64,000 bases of DNA from Clostridia bacterium (GTDB taxonomy: Bacteria; Bacillota; Clostridia; TANB77; UBA1234), in NCBI GenBank assembly GCA_017462965.1, contig JAFTQC010000022.1, positions 32,242 through 96,241 of the forward strand. Direction: 5' to 3'. Below, one piece after another: positions 1 through 8,463 of this stretch. Numbering within the stretch: the first letter of the stretch is position 1; every line of letters begins with the position of its first letter. The position numbers and the translations under genes are program-made. Under the pieces are notes generated by a model. That model had not been told where the DNA came from and made no database searches. It was given only the letters and a program-made list of their open reading frames with translations.

Positions 1-33
1 TATTTCAGTATAAAAGTATTAGTTGTTTTTTTT

Positions 34-252
34 TTATTGAATTGGAGTGTTTTCATCATACATTTTGTTCTCTTTGTTAGTTTCAACAGAAACTTTTGGT
101 TTTGTTAGAGCTACAATTAATAGTCCAAGCAGACCTAAAAATGCAACCCAAAGAAAACCTGCTATAAAAGAATAACCCTTGTTTTGGTGAATTTTACCTC
201 CTACGATTGCTAAAATTAAAGATAATACTAAAGACATTGCGGTGTATTCCAT
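34..252 (-). CDS. small two-helix membrane protein
   Basis: This 72-aa protein has two hydrophobic helices (about residues 4-18 and 28-50) joined by a short polar loop with GGKIHQNKG, then a charged tail. The helix-loop-helix pattern resembles small bacterial proteins of unknown role that have a GK-x-KGYSF loop; I do not assign a function. A strong AAAGGAGG site precedes the ATG. The start lies inside the end of the upstream gene (25-base overlap), so translation is probably coupled to it. It is most likely a small inner-membrane protein co-expressed with its neighbour. Confidence 0.6.
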   Translation of the reverse strand: MEYTAMSLVLSLILAIVGGKIHQNKGYSFIAGFLWVAFLGLLGLLIVALTKPKVSVETNKENKMYDENTPIQ

Positions 253-851
253 AATAATTCCTCCTTTTCTTCACATACAACATGTTTTTTTAGAGTTTTT
301 CTTTGTAGGGCAGTAGCACATAAAGCTGTTACAGTTATACCAATAGAGCTAATAATTATGTATGTAGTTAGTTCTTCTTTTTCAGCTTGAATTGCTTTTT
401 GTTTTTCGATTTGATATTCACGCATGTATTCATCAGAGTATACGCTTCCCATGATTGTTTCTGATAGTTTTATACTGAAGTCGTTTTCGATATATTCTTT
501 GTATGCTTCTAACGAAGTTTCAATGTTGTTAAAGCAATTTATCGCACAATAAATTGCAGTCCATGTTAACATTCCAAAAAGTAATCTTGAAAGTTCATCT
601 CTAGCAAGTTTTTTGTTTTTAAGTGTTATAGAAATTGAAATTTTCCATGTAAAAAAAACTAAAATTCCTTGTAATATTACTTGTAAAGAGAATAATGTTA
701 TGTAGCTTATTTCCTCTGGAAGAAACATCATTAAGATTAGGTAAGGAATATTTAAAAATGTAAGAAAAACGACAAATAATGCAATCAGTTCTGGCAAAAC
801 AAGTTTTGTTGTAAATGCTTGAGTATCGTTAATATTAGTATTTTCAGACAT
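228..851 (-). CDS. multi-pass membrane protein of unknown function
   Basis: I chose the ATG encoding MSENTN because GGGGTGAT sits just upstream; a longer reading starting near 938 lacks such a site. The 207-aa product has hydrophobic segments near residues 17-40, 45-65, 85-105 and 165-185. A charged, possibly coiled-coil stretch (REYQIEKQKAIQAEKEE) precedes the last one. I recognise no family. It overlaps the following 72-aa gene, and both probably form one transcript ending at the left edge of the window. Confidence 0.6.
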   Translation of the reverse strand: MSENTNINDTQAFTTKLVLPELIALFVVFLTFLNIPYLILMMFLPEEISYITLFSLQVILQGILVFFTWKISISITLKNKKLARDELSRLLFGMLTWTAIYCAINCFNNIETSLEAYKEYIENDFSIKLSETIMGSVYSDEYMREYQIEKQKAIQAEKEELTTYIIISSIGITVTALCATALQRKTLKKHVVCEEKEELLWNTPQCL

Positions 852-909
852 ATATATCACCCCACTTATAACTACATTGTACCATAATTTTACATAAAAT
901 AGCAAGTTT

Positions 910-1863
910 TTAACAAAATTTTCCTTGCCAGCAGTCATTTTTTTCTAAATTTTTCTCGATTCCATTTATGATCCATTTTTTATGCAAGTTCCAAGATGGT
1001 GCTAAAAGCAAGTCTTTTGGAGCATCTCCGGAGATTCTATGAATTATAATGTCTTTACGTAAATGAGCTATGATGTATATAACTGTTTTGATATATTCTT
1101 CTAAAGTTAATGGTGTATATTCTTTATTTTCAAGCATTTGCGCTAATTTTGTGTTTTTTATTACATATGTAGAATGAATTTTTATGCCTGAAATTGGAGT
1201 GTGATTTAAAAATTCGATAGTATTTGCAACGTCTTTAAGTGTTTCGCCAGGAAGTCCAACCATTACATGCGCAATAACTTCAATGTTCTTATCAGCTAGT
1301 AAATTTACAGCTTTTACGAAGGTTTCAGAAGAGTATCCGCGATTTATAAGCTTTCCAGTTTCGTCATTAGAAGTTTGAAATCCAAGTTCCACGAATACAT
1401 GATATTTATTTGCATATGATTTTAAAAGAGCTATGATTTCTTCTGTTATACAATCAGGTCTTGTTGCTACAGCAAGGGCAACGATTCTGTCATCAATTAA
1501 AGCTGCATCATATCTTGATTTTAGAGTTTTTACATCAGCATATGTGTTTGAAAAATTTTGAAAATATGCGATGAATTTATTAGCGCGAGTAGCTTTGTAA
1601 GATGCAAAGTAGTCAGTAACTTGTTTAGAAATTGATTTGCAAATATTAGAGTTAATATCAATTGTATTTTCAAAAGAATAGCTCTTTTTAATATTTTCAC
1701 CTGAACCTTGTTCACCACAAAAAATGCATCCGGAAATTCCGCATGTTCCATCTCTGTTAGGGCAAGAAAAACCTCCATCTATGCATATTTTCAGAGTTCG
1801 TTCACCGAATTTATTTTTAAAATAATCATTCAAATGATTGTATCTTGTATTTGAAGTATTCAT
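910..1863 (-). CDS. TIGR01212 (YhcC-type) radical SAM protein
   Basis: This 317-aa protein carries the family's N-terminal cysteine cluster CPNRDGTCGISGCIFC, in which the last cysteines bind the radical SAM 4Fe-4S cluster. It continues with an elongator-protein-3-like radical SAM core: FVELGFQT, INRGYSSETF and HVMVGLPGET. C-terminal motifs HSTYVIKNTKLA and RISGDAPKDLL are typical of YhcC-like proteins. Members are tied to metabolism or tRNA biology but their substrate is not established. The length is normal for the family. An AAAGGAG site precedes the ATG. Downstream of its start the region carries a long GGGACGGTTC palindrome. Confidence 0.9.
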   Translation of the reverse strand: MNTSNTRYNHLNDYFKNKFGERTLKICIDGGFSCPNRDGTCGISGCIFCGEQGSGENIKKSYSFENTIDINSNICKSISKQVTDYFASYKATRANKFIAYFQNFSNTYADVKTLKSRYDAALIDDRIVALAVATRPDCITEEIIALLKSYANKYHVFVELGFQTSNDETGKLINRGYSSETFVKAVNLLADKNIEVIAHVMVGLPGETLKDVANTIEFLNHTPISGIKIHSTYVIKNTKLAQMLENKEYTPLTLEEYIKTVIYIIAHLRKDIIIHRISGDAPKDLLLAPSWNLHKKWIINGIEKNLEKNDCWQGKFC

Positions 1864-1901
1864 AGTGCTCCTTTCTCTATTTGAATTTGGGCAAGCCTTT
1901 T

Positions 1902-2002
1902 TTGGAAATTGGGACGGTTCCTTTTTCCAAGTTTATTAAACAAATTATAAATAAAAATGTAATTTTTGTAAACTTGGAAAAAGGAACCGTCCCAATTTCC
2001 AA
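1902..2002. repeat. GGGACGGTTC palindrome with 33-bp arms
   Basis: The arms at 1902-1934 and 1970-2002 are perfect reverse complements over 33 bases, with an AT-rich 35-base spacer. They contain the word GGGACGGTTCC flanked by TTGGAAATT and TTTTTCCAA. The same outer arm recurs at 7351 and 58694. It lies between two divergent genes, so it is not simply a terminator here. Confidence 0.85.
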
Positions 2003-2124
2003 AAGCCTCGTCTCATTTTCCACAAAAGCTTGTGCTTGATAATGTAACAAATTGAGTATATAATGAGCCTGTCTTTTAAGACTGTTTGTGGAATAGAGAA
2101 AGTTTCGAAAGAGAGGCGGAAATA

Positions 2125-2760
2125 ATGGAATTAGAAGAAAAAAGTGTAGATGTATCTGATGAAAAAGATTTTGATGTCATGGCTGCACTGGAAGGGTTGA
2201 ACAATGAACTTAGAGAATATCTTGAAAAAGCAGAGAAATCTTTGGAAATTCCAAGAAAAGTGAATGGACTAATAAATCAGACTGTTAATTCTTTTTTGAT
2301 GGAGATGGTTAGGGAATACAAGCCGGAAGGCGGATGCTGCTTTTTAGTAAAGAATATTTCTCCTGAAACTTGCGTATGTTTCGTACATAGACTTAATGAG
2401 TCTGAGAGAACTTTCGAAAATATTGAGCTTTCAGCAGTTCCACCAGAAACGAAGGTGGGAGATGTTTTGGTTATTCAGGACGGTAAGTATGCTATAAGTC
2501 TTGTAGTTACGGCAGAAGTGCTAAAGATCCGTCAAAGAATAATTCGAAGTCTTGAGAACTCTATTGAAGAATTTCAAGTTGAGGGTGTTTCTTATATGGT
2601 TTGCGATAAAAGTGATGACATAAAGGAACCTAGAATGAGCCTAAAAATCGAGGATTCTGGTAAAGAATTTTGGGGAATCGATATTGATGAAGAGCTTTAT
2701 GAGAAAATTGAATATGGCTCAAAAGTTAAATATGAAAATGGAAGATATATTCTTGCATAG
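2125..2760 (+). CDS. DUF3006-like hypothetical protein
   Basis: The start is placed at the ATG for MELEEKS, which follows GAGAGGCGG; an upstream start at 2086 has no site. The 211-aa protein is acidic, with a helical N-terminal part (residues 20-70). A middle segment containing IELSAVPPETKVGDVLVI resembles the small DUF3006 fold, in which a polar residue-rich strand precedes P-x-x-x-K-x-GDVL. The C-terminal third repeats a similar strand pattern (GKEFWGIDIDEELYEKIE). There is no signal peptide or membrane segment. The family assignment is moderate and the function unknown. Confidence 0.6.
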   Translation: MELEEKSVDVSDEKDFDVMAALEGLNNELREYLEKAEKSLEIPRKVNGLINQTVNSFLMEMVREYKPEGGCCFLVKNISPETCVCFVHRLNESERTFENIELSAVPPETKVGDVLVIQDGKYAISLVVTAEVLKIRQRIIRSLENSIEEFQVEGVSYMVCDKSDDIKEPRMSLKIEDSGKEFWGIDIDEELYEKIEYGSKVKYENGRYILA

Positions 2761-2767
2761 ATTTAAT

Positions 2768-2808
2768 AAAAAATGGACAAGTGGGACGGAGACATTTGTC
2801 CATTTTTC
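2768..2808 (+). terminator. A-run/T-run hairpin with GGGACGG loop
   Basis: AAAAAATGGACAA pairs with TTGTCCATTTTT around a GGGACGGAGACA loop. A-run and T-run on both sides make it a bidirectional intrinsic terminator for the preceding gene. A second hairpin (CGTCC...GGACG) follows at about 2850-2882. Confidence 0.75.
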
Positions 2809-2971
2809 TTTTTGCACTTTTAAGGGACGTACTCAAAGCGCAAATTTTTCGTCCACTTGACGGACGTCCCTCGAGGACGATTTGTGAAATTTTGTTGAAA
2901 TCAAGCTAAATTTATGCTATTCTGTTATGATGTATAATGAATTGAAAATGATGTAAAAGGAGGTTAGAAGG

Positions 2972-3025
2972 GTGCTAGGAAAAGCATCTAATATTTATGA
3001 TAAAAAGACTTGCAAAATGTATTAG
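2972..3025 (+). CDS. possible 17-codon leader ORF overlapping the ABC gene start
   Basis: A GTG codon sits eight bases after a strong AAAGGAGG. It opens a 17-codon frame (VLGKASNIYDKKTCKMY) ending at TAG 3023-3025. The exporter gene starts inside it at ATG 2997 and has no good ribosome site of its own. This is either a translated leader that delivers ribosomes by re-initiation, or the exporter start is unusual. Seen in sequence; expression is inferred. Confidence 0.35.
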   Translation: MLGKASNIYDKKTCKMY

Positions 3026-4730
3026 AGAATATAAATGGCAAACAATTGCTAGCCCTATTTTGGTTGGTATAGAAGTTATATTAGAAATTCTTGTTACATT
3101 TCGAATTGCACATTTAATTGATTTCGGAATCGAATTAGGAAATCTAAATGTTATTTACAAAGACGGAATTTTCCTTGTATTGATGGGATTGTTATCATTG
3201 CTTTTCGGAGTACTTTCAGGATTAATGTGCGCGAAAGCTACTGCTGGTTTTGCTAAAAATTTGAGGAAGGATTTATATTATAAACTTCAAGAATTTTCTT
3301 TCGCTAATATTGATAAATTCTCGACTTCAAGTATTGTGACGAGATTGACTACGGATGTTACGAATGTTCAACAGTCATTTCAGATGATTATTCGTGTTGC
3401 TTTTAGATCTCCGATGATGCTAATTTTTTCTTTTATAATGATGCATAGAATTAATCCAGACCTTGGTCGTGTGTTTTTATGGATTGGACCAGCACTTGCG
3501 CTTGCATTATTAATTATAATAAAAATTACGTTTCCAATTTTCGAAAAAGTTTTTAAAACATATGATGAATTAAATAATGTAGTTCAAGAAAATGTTAGAG
3601 GCATAAGAGTTGTAAAAGCTTTTGTAAATGAAGATGTTGAGAAAGAAAAATTTCAAACAATCTCAGAAAAAATTTATAAGTTGTTTAAAAAAGGTGAAAA
3701 TCTAGTTGCATTTAATAGACCGGTAATGCAGATTGCTATACATACAGCAATGATTATGATTTCTTGGCTTAGCGCGAAGGCGATTACAGCCGGAAACATG
3801 TCAACAGGCGAACTTACAATTGTTATTTCATATGCAATGCAAATCCTAAATAGTCTTATGATGCTTTCAATGATTTTTGTAACGATAATTATTTCAAAGG
3901 CTTCTGCAGAAAGAATTGTTGAGATTCTTGAAGAAGAGGTTGATTTAAAAAATCCTGAAAAACCAAAAATGAAAATTGAAGATGGATCAATTGAATTTAG
4001 AGATGTTAATTTTAGTTATGTAAAAGATAAAAAGAAACTTGCTTTAAATGATGTTGATTTAAGAATAAAATCTGGTGAAACGATTGGTATTATTGGTGGA
4101 ACTGGTAGTTCGAAAACTACTCTTGTACAAATGATTCCAAGACTTTATGATGCTACAAGTGGAACAGTTTTTGTTGGTGGAATTGATGTAAAGAAATATG
4201 ATTTGAAGGTTTTAAGAGATAACGTTGCGATGGTTCTTCAAAAGAATGAATTATTCTCAGGAACCATTAGTGAAAATATTCGTTGGGGAAATGAAAAGGC
4301 AACTGATGAAGAAGTTATGCATGTTTGTAAGCTTGCTCAAGCAGATGACTTTATTCAAAGTTTTCCTGATAAATATAATACACACATTGAGCAAGGTGGT
4401 ACGAATGTATCTGGTGGACAAAAGCAAAGACTTTGTATTGCTAGAGCACTTTTAAAGAAACCTAAAATTTTGATATTGGATGATTCAACAAGTGCTGTAG
4501 ATACCAAAACAGATGCGTTAATTAGAAAAGCTTTTAGAGAGGAAATTCCAAATACCACAAAATTGATAATTGCACAAAGGATATCTTCAGTTGAAGATGC
4601 TGATAAAATTATAATTTTAAATGAGGGAAAAGTTGAAGCGTTTGATACGCCTGCTAATCTTCTAAAAAATAATGCGATATATCAAGAAATTTATAATTCA
4701 CAAATGAAGGGAGGTAAGGCAAATGGCTAG
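2997..4730 (+). CDS. heterodimeric ABC exporter, degenerate-site half
   Basis: This 577-aa half-transporter has six transmembrane helices (residues 15-310) followed by a nucleotide-binding domain. Walker A is GGTGSSKTT (around residue 367) with Ser in place of the last Gly. The signature is VSGGQKQR (about 471). Walker B ends LILDDS, so the catalytic Glu is Asp. This is the pattern of the TM287-type subunit of heterodimeric drug/lipid exporters, whose Asp-bearing site binds ATP without efficient hydrolysis. The partner gene overlaps by eight bases. The substrate cannot be told from sequence. The nearest strong ribosome site is 30 bases upstream and serves a small overlapping ORF. Confidence 0.93.
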   Translation: MIKRLAKCIREYKWQTIASPILVGIEVILEILVTFRIAHLIDFGIELGNLNVIYKDGIFLVLMGLLSLLFGVLSGLMCAKATAGFAKNLRKDLYYKLQEFSFANIDKFSTSSIVTRLTTDVTNVQQSFQMIIRVAFRSPMMLIFSFIMMHRINPDLGRVFLWIGPALALALLIIIKITFPIFEKVFKTYDELNNVVQENVRGIRVVKAFVNEDVEKEKFQTISEKIYKLFKKGENLVAFNRPVMQIAIHTAMIMISWLSAKAITAGNMSTGELTIVISYAMQILNSLMMLSMIFVTIIISKASAERIVEILEEEVDLKNPEKPKMKIEDGSIEFRDVNFSYVKDKKKLALNDVDLRIKSGETIGIIGGTGSSKTTLVQMIPRLYDATSGTVFVGGIDVKKYDLKVLRDNVAMVLQKNELFSGTISENIRWGNEKATDEEVMHVCKLAQADDFIQSFPDKYNTHIEQGGTNVSGGQKQRLCIARALLKKPKILILDDSTSAVDTKTDALIRKAFREEIPNTTKLIIAQRISSVEDADKIIILNEGKVEAFDTPANLLKNNAIYQEIYNSQMKGGKANG

Positions 4731-6615
4731 AGTTGGAGGCAAAAGAGGGTTTGCTGGTAAAGTGCAAAATCCTAAGGAAACAATAAAAAGATTATTATCA
4801 TATTTTAAAAGATATAAATTTGTAATGATTATTGTTGTCATTTGCATTATTCTTTCTTCACTTACAAATGTTGCGAATTCGCTATTTATAAGGAAATTAA
4901 TCGATGATTATATTACTCCGTTAATTGGAATTCAAAATCCTGATTTTTCAAATTTAATTCGTGCCTTAGCCTTTATGGCGGGGATTTATGCTACTGGTGT
5001 GATTGCAACATTTACATATACAAGAATCATGGTTTTTATTACGCAAAATATTTTGAAGAGAATTAGAAATGAAATGTTTGCGAAAATGCAATCGCTACCA
5101 TTAAAATATTTTGATTCTCATACTCATGGAGAAGTGATGAGTCATTATACGAACGATACAGATGCACTTCGTGAAATGCTTGCAGAGAGTATACCTCAGC
5201 TGATTTCATCTTTCATTACAATAGTTGCAGTATTCTTTGCGATGCTATTTACAAATCCTGCATTGACTGCTGTTGTAGTTTTGATACTAATAATTATGCT
5301 AAGGATAGTTAAAATTATTGGTGGAAAAAGTTCAAAATATTTTATAAAGCAACAAGAATCACTTGCGAAAGTTAATGGATACATTGAAGAAATGATTAAT
5401 GGTCAAAAAGTAATTAAAGTTTTCTGTCATGAAGATAAATCAAAAGAAGACTTTGATAAGATAAACGATAAATGGTGTGAAAACGCTACAAATGCGAATA
5501 TGATGGCAAATATTTTGATGCCAATAATGGCGAATATTGGACATTTACAATATGTAATTTTAGCAATTGTTGGTGGAATTTTAGCATTAAAAACTAATAT
5601 GGGTATCACGCTTGGTGAAATTGCAAGTTTCTTGCAACTTAGCAGAAGTTTTAATATGCCGGTTTCAAGAGTATCTCAACAAATAAATTCTATAGCAATG
5701 GCTATGGCTGGTGCTGAAAGAATTTTTGCATTAATGGAAGAGGTTCCTGAGAAAAATGAAGGTAAAGTTACTCTTGTGAATGTTGAATATAATGGCGATG
5801 AAATTTGTGAAACAGAAAAACGTACAGAAAAATGGGCTTGGAAAAAAATCGATGAATCCGGGAAATGTGAATATATTCCACTTAAGGGGCATGTTGAAGT
5901 AAAGAATTTGACATTTGGATATGTTCCTGAAAAAACTGTACTTACAGATGTTTCGTTCTATGCAAAACCTGGACAAAAAATTGCATTTGTTGGTGCAACA
6001 GGTGCTGGAAAAACTACAATAACAAACTTGATAAATAGATTTTATGAAATTGAAGAGGGCGAAATTATCTATGATGGAATTAATATAAAAGATATCAATA
6101 AAGATGATTTAAGACGTTCTCTTGGAATGGTTTTACAAGATACAAATTTATTTACTGGAACAATTAGAGACAATATTAGATATGGTCGTTTAGACGCGAC
6201 AGATGCTGAAATTGAAGAAGCTGCTAAACTTGCTAATGCAGATGGATTTATAAAACGTTTGCCAAATGGATATGATACGTGGATTACAAATAATGGAGAA
6301 AGTTTATCACAAGGTCAAAGACAGCTTATTTCCATTGCAAGAGCTGCGGTTGCAGATCCACCAGTAATGATACTAGACGAAGCTACATCAAGTATAGACA
6401 CAAGAACAGAAGCAATTGTTCAAGATGGAATGGACAAATTAATGCTTGATAGAACTGTGTTTGTAATTGCGCACAGGTTATCAACAGTTAGAAACTCAAA
6501 AGCAATAATCGTGCTAGACCACGGCAAAATAATTGAAAGAGGAGAACACGACTTCTTAATAGAACAAAAAGGCACATACTATCAATTATATACAGGAGCA
6601 TTTGAATTAGAATAA
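4723..6615 (+). CDS. heterodimeric ABC exporter, catalytic half
   Basis: This 630-aa partner of the preceding gene starts at ATG after GGGAGGTAAGGC. It has six transmembrane helices (about residues 30-330). An inserted strand-rich segment (about 350-395) precedes the ATPase domain. Walker A is GATGAGKTT (about 423) and Walker B VMILDEATSSID keeps the catalytic Glu (about 549). The signature is the altered SLSQGQRQ. Together with the intact SGGQ of the partner this gives one consensus and one degenerate ATP site, as in TM287/288-like or YheH/YheI-like exporters. It is followed at once by a terminator hairpin. Confidence 0.93.
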   Translation: MARVGGKRGFAGKVQNPKETIKRLLSYFKRYKFVMIIVVICIILSSLTNVANSLFIRKLIDDYITPLIGIQNPDFSNLIRALAFMAGIYATGVIATFTYTRIMVFITQNILKRIRNEMFAKMQSLPLKYFDSHTHGEVMSHYTNDTDALREMLAESIPQLISSFITIVAVFFAMLFTNPALTAVVVLILIIMLRIVKIIGGKSSKYFIKQQESLAKVNGYIEEMINGQKVIKVFCHEDKSKEDFDKINDKWCENATNANMMANILMPIMANIGHLQYVILAIVGGILALKTNMGITLGEIASFLQLSRSFNMPVSRVSQQINSIAMAMAGAERIFALMEEVPEKNEGKVTLVNVEYNGDEICETEKRTEKWAWKKIDESGKCEYIPLKGHVEVKNLTFGYVPEKTVLTDVSFYAKPGQKIAFVGATGAGKTTITNLINRFYEIEEGEIIYDGINIKDINKDDLRRSLGMVLQDTNLFTGTIRDNIRYGRLDATDAEIEEAAKLANADGFIKRLPNGYDTWITNNGESLSQGQRQLISIARAAVADPPVMILDEATSSIDTRTEAIVQDGMDKLMLDRTVFVIAHRLSTVRNSKAIIVLDHGKIIERGEHDFLIEQKGTYYQLYTGAFELE

Positions 6616-6617
6616 TA

Positions 6618-6690
6618 CAAAAAATGGACAAAGGGACGGGGCTTTTGTCCATTTTTTTTCGTCCATCGGGGACGTCCATCAAATGGACGA
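6618..6690 (+). terminator. tandem hairpins after the ABC exporter
   Basis: AAAAAATGGACAAA (6619-6632) pairs with TTTGTCCATTTTTT (6644-6657) around GGGACGGGGC. A second stem, CGTCCAT with ATGGACG, spans 6660-6690. The first is a bidirectional terminator. Confidence 0.8.
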
Positions 6691-6789
6691 ATTTGACAGA
6701 AAAACGTTGACTTCTTTAGAAATTTTAGATTTTTGAAAGCCAAAGGCGATTAAATGAGAAATTTTGTAAAATTTCAAGGTTTACAGAAT

Positions 6790-6817
6790 TTGCAATTTTC
6801 ATATTTTTATATATAAT
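6790..6817 (+). promoter_or_regulatory. promoter of the phosphatase gene
   Basis: TTGCAA at 6790-6795 and TATAAT at 6812-6817 are separated by 16 bases, about 50 bases before the start codon of the phosphatase gene. This is a sigma-A-like match by eye. Confidence 0.5.
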
Positions 6818-6865
6818 ATTATGTAGAACTGATTCGAAATATTAAAATATGAGAAGAGGATTTAA

Positions 6866-7348
6866 ATGAGAAAAATTAGGATATTGTTTGTTTGCAAAGG
6901 GAATATTTGTCGTTCAACAATGGCTCAATTTGTGTTTTTAGATAAAGCACGAAAATATGGAATTGCTGAGAGATTTTTTGTCGATTCTGCAGCAACTACA
7001 GCAGAGCAATTGGGAAGAGGTATTGCGCAAGGAACAATAGATAAATTAGAAGAAAATAATATTGAATACGAAGAGCATCATGCAAGAAAAATGACAAAGG
7101 AAGATTACAAGAATTTTGATTATATTATTGCGATGGAAGCTTCTGTAGTGCAAGGTATTTTCGATATAATTGAAAAAGATGTTCATTATAAAGTTTTTCA
7201 ATTGTATGATTTTTCAAAAGAAGCATTTGATATTGTTGACCCTATATATACAAACGATTTTGATAGAACATATCATGAAATAGATTTGGGATGTCAGATA
7301 TTCTTGGAATATTTGATGAGAAATGTTGTTAAAGAGAGATATATATAA
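6866..7348 (+). CDS. low-molecular-weight protein-tyrosine phosphatase
   Basis: The P-loop is C10-KGNIC-R16-S at the extreme N terminus, the C-x5-R signature of the family. A DP motif (VDPIYTNDF, about residues 125-133) provides the general acid Asp. At 160 aa the length is normal. The enzyme removes phosphate from tyrosine or arginine residues of proteins in the cytoplasm. No partner kinase lies nearby. It stands alone between a promoter and a 190-bp structured repeat. Confidence 0.9.
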   Translation: MRKIRILFVCKGNICRSTMAQFVFLDKARKYGIAERFFVDSAATTAEQLGRGIAQGTIDKLEENNIEYEEHHARKMTKEDYKNFDYIIAMEASVVQGIFDIIEKDVHYKVFQLYDFSKEAFDIVDPIYTNDFDRTYHEIDLGCQIFLEYLMRNVVKERYI

Positions 7349-7350
7349 AT

Positions 7351-7545
7351 TTGGAAATTGGGACGGTTCCTTTTTCAAAATTTGCTAAGAGTCAAACAAA
7401 AAAAGTATTGTTTTTAAGCCTCAAACAACTCATTTTTCATTGCAAACACGATGCAATGAAAATGAGAACTCGGCAACAAAAAACAATACTTTTTTCGTTC
7501 TCTTAAATACTTTGCATTTTGGAAAAAAGAACCGTCCCAATTTTA
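7351..7545. repeat. 190-bp nested hairpin element, copy 1
   Basis: The outer arms are the GGGACGGTTC type (7351-7380 and about 7515-7544). Inside is stem A: AAAAAAAGTATTGTTTTT at 7398-7415 with its complement at about 7479-7495. Inside that is stem B: CTCATTTTTCATTGCA at 7429-7444 with TGCAATGAAAATGAG at 7452-7466, and a 7-base loop AACACGA. Copy 2 lies at 58694-58889 and has the same 98-bp stem A span. Stem B differs between copies by paired changes. It lies between two convergent genes. Confidence 0.85.
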
Positions 7546-8439
7546 GATTTGGTCGTCTTCTAATACTCTTTCTGCTTTTTGTTCTAAAATTTCAGGATGT
7601 AGGAATAATCCCGTGAAATATTTCAATGCTTTTGAAAGATAGAAACCGTCACCTATTCGCTCATCAGCAACAAATCTAAGTTTCATTACTTTTTTCTCAA
7701 CAATTTTTCCGTTTTTATCGATAACACGTAGTTTTTTCTTTGTTCCCATTGCGATAAAAATAGAAGTAGTCCCCCAGTTATATATGTGATGATAAATAGG
7801 ACCCGAACCAATAGATCCCATATTAGTTACAAACATGCTCGTGTGAAATGGACTTATTCTGTGAATAAACTTTGGCATGTGTCCGTAAAAGTCTAAGAAA
7901 GTAAGGAAGTCTATGACGAATGAAAATAAGAAGCGAGGTAATCTATTTAATACATTCATCAATTTGTCTGTATCATTTTTTATGCCAGTTCCACCTTTAT
8001 TAGCATTTATTGTTTTTTGTAGTAGCTCAGCAACATCATCGACAGAAGAATCTTTTTCAAAAATCATTTTAATTGGAGTTGCTTCAGTTTCGATATTCAT
8101 TTCTTTTTTTACAACAATAGAAAGTGATAAATCGTCTCTTGAATATAATCTTCTTCCGGCAATAAACCTATTCAAACGAGGATATTCGGCGACAGTTCTT
8201 ATAAGTGCAGTAAAAAAATAGTCTAAAAAAGAAATAGTTTCTCCATTTTTTCTTCTTTCTCTTATTCTTTCTTCAATATTACTAACGTCAATTTCAGCAT
8301 CAAACTCAACTTGTGCATCGTTACGAGTTTTCATGATGAAAGGTATTATAACATTTGTCGGATCAGAATGACGAACTCGTCTACCGTCATATCTGTCACC
8401 AAATCTTTTTTTAATTTTGTTTGTATTATTCTTTTTCAT
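7543..8439 (-). CDS. stand-alone 2-oxoacid dehydrogenase E2-like acyltransferase domain
   Basis: This 298-aa protein matches the CAT-like catalytic domain of E2 acyltransferases: ISFLDYFFTALIRTVAEYP, the MGSIG stretch, and a C-terminal DERIGDGFYLSKAL. No lipoyl or subunit-binding domain precedes it, and no E1 or E3 gene is nearby. The active-site pattern H-x-x-x-D-G reads E-R-I-G-D-G here, so the catalytic His is Glu; I recall the same change in related clostridial proteins, so this may be a family trait. The reaction is unknown. It is followed closely by a glycosyltransferase on the same strand upstream, suggesting a surface-polymer or acyl-transfer role by context only. Confidence 0.75.
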   Translation of the reverse strand: MKKNNTNKIKKRFGDRYDGRRVRHSDPTNVIIPFIMKTRNDAQVEFDAEIDVSNIEERIRERRKNGETISFLDYFFTALIRTVAEYPRLNRFIAGRRLYSRDDLSLSIVVKKEMNIETEATPIKMIFEKDSSVDDVAELLQKTINANKGGTGIKNDTDKLMNVLNRLPRFLFSFVIDFLTFLDFYGHMPKFIHRISPFHTSMFVTNMGSIGSGPIYHHIYNWGTTSIFIAMGTKKKLRVIDKNGKIVEKKVMKLRFVADERIGDGFYLSKALKYFTGLFLHPEILEQKAERVLEDDQI

Positions 8440-8463
8440 ATATTCCCCTTTTTAGTATATAAA

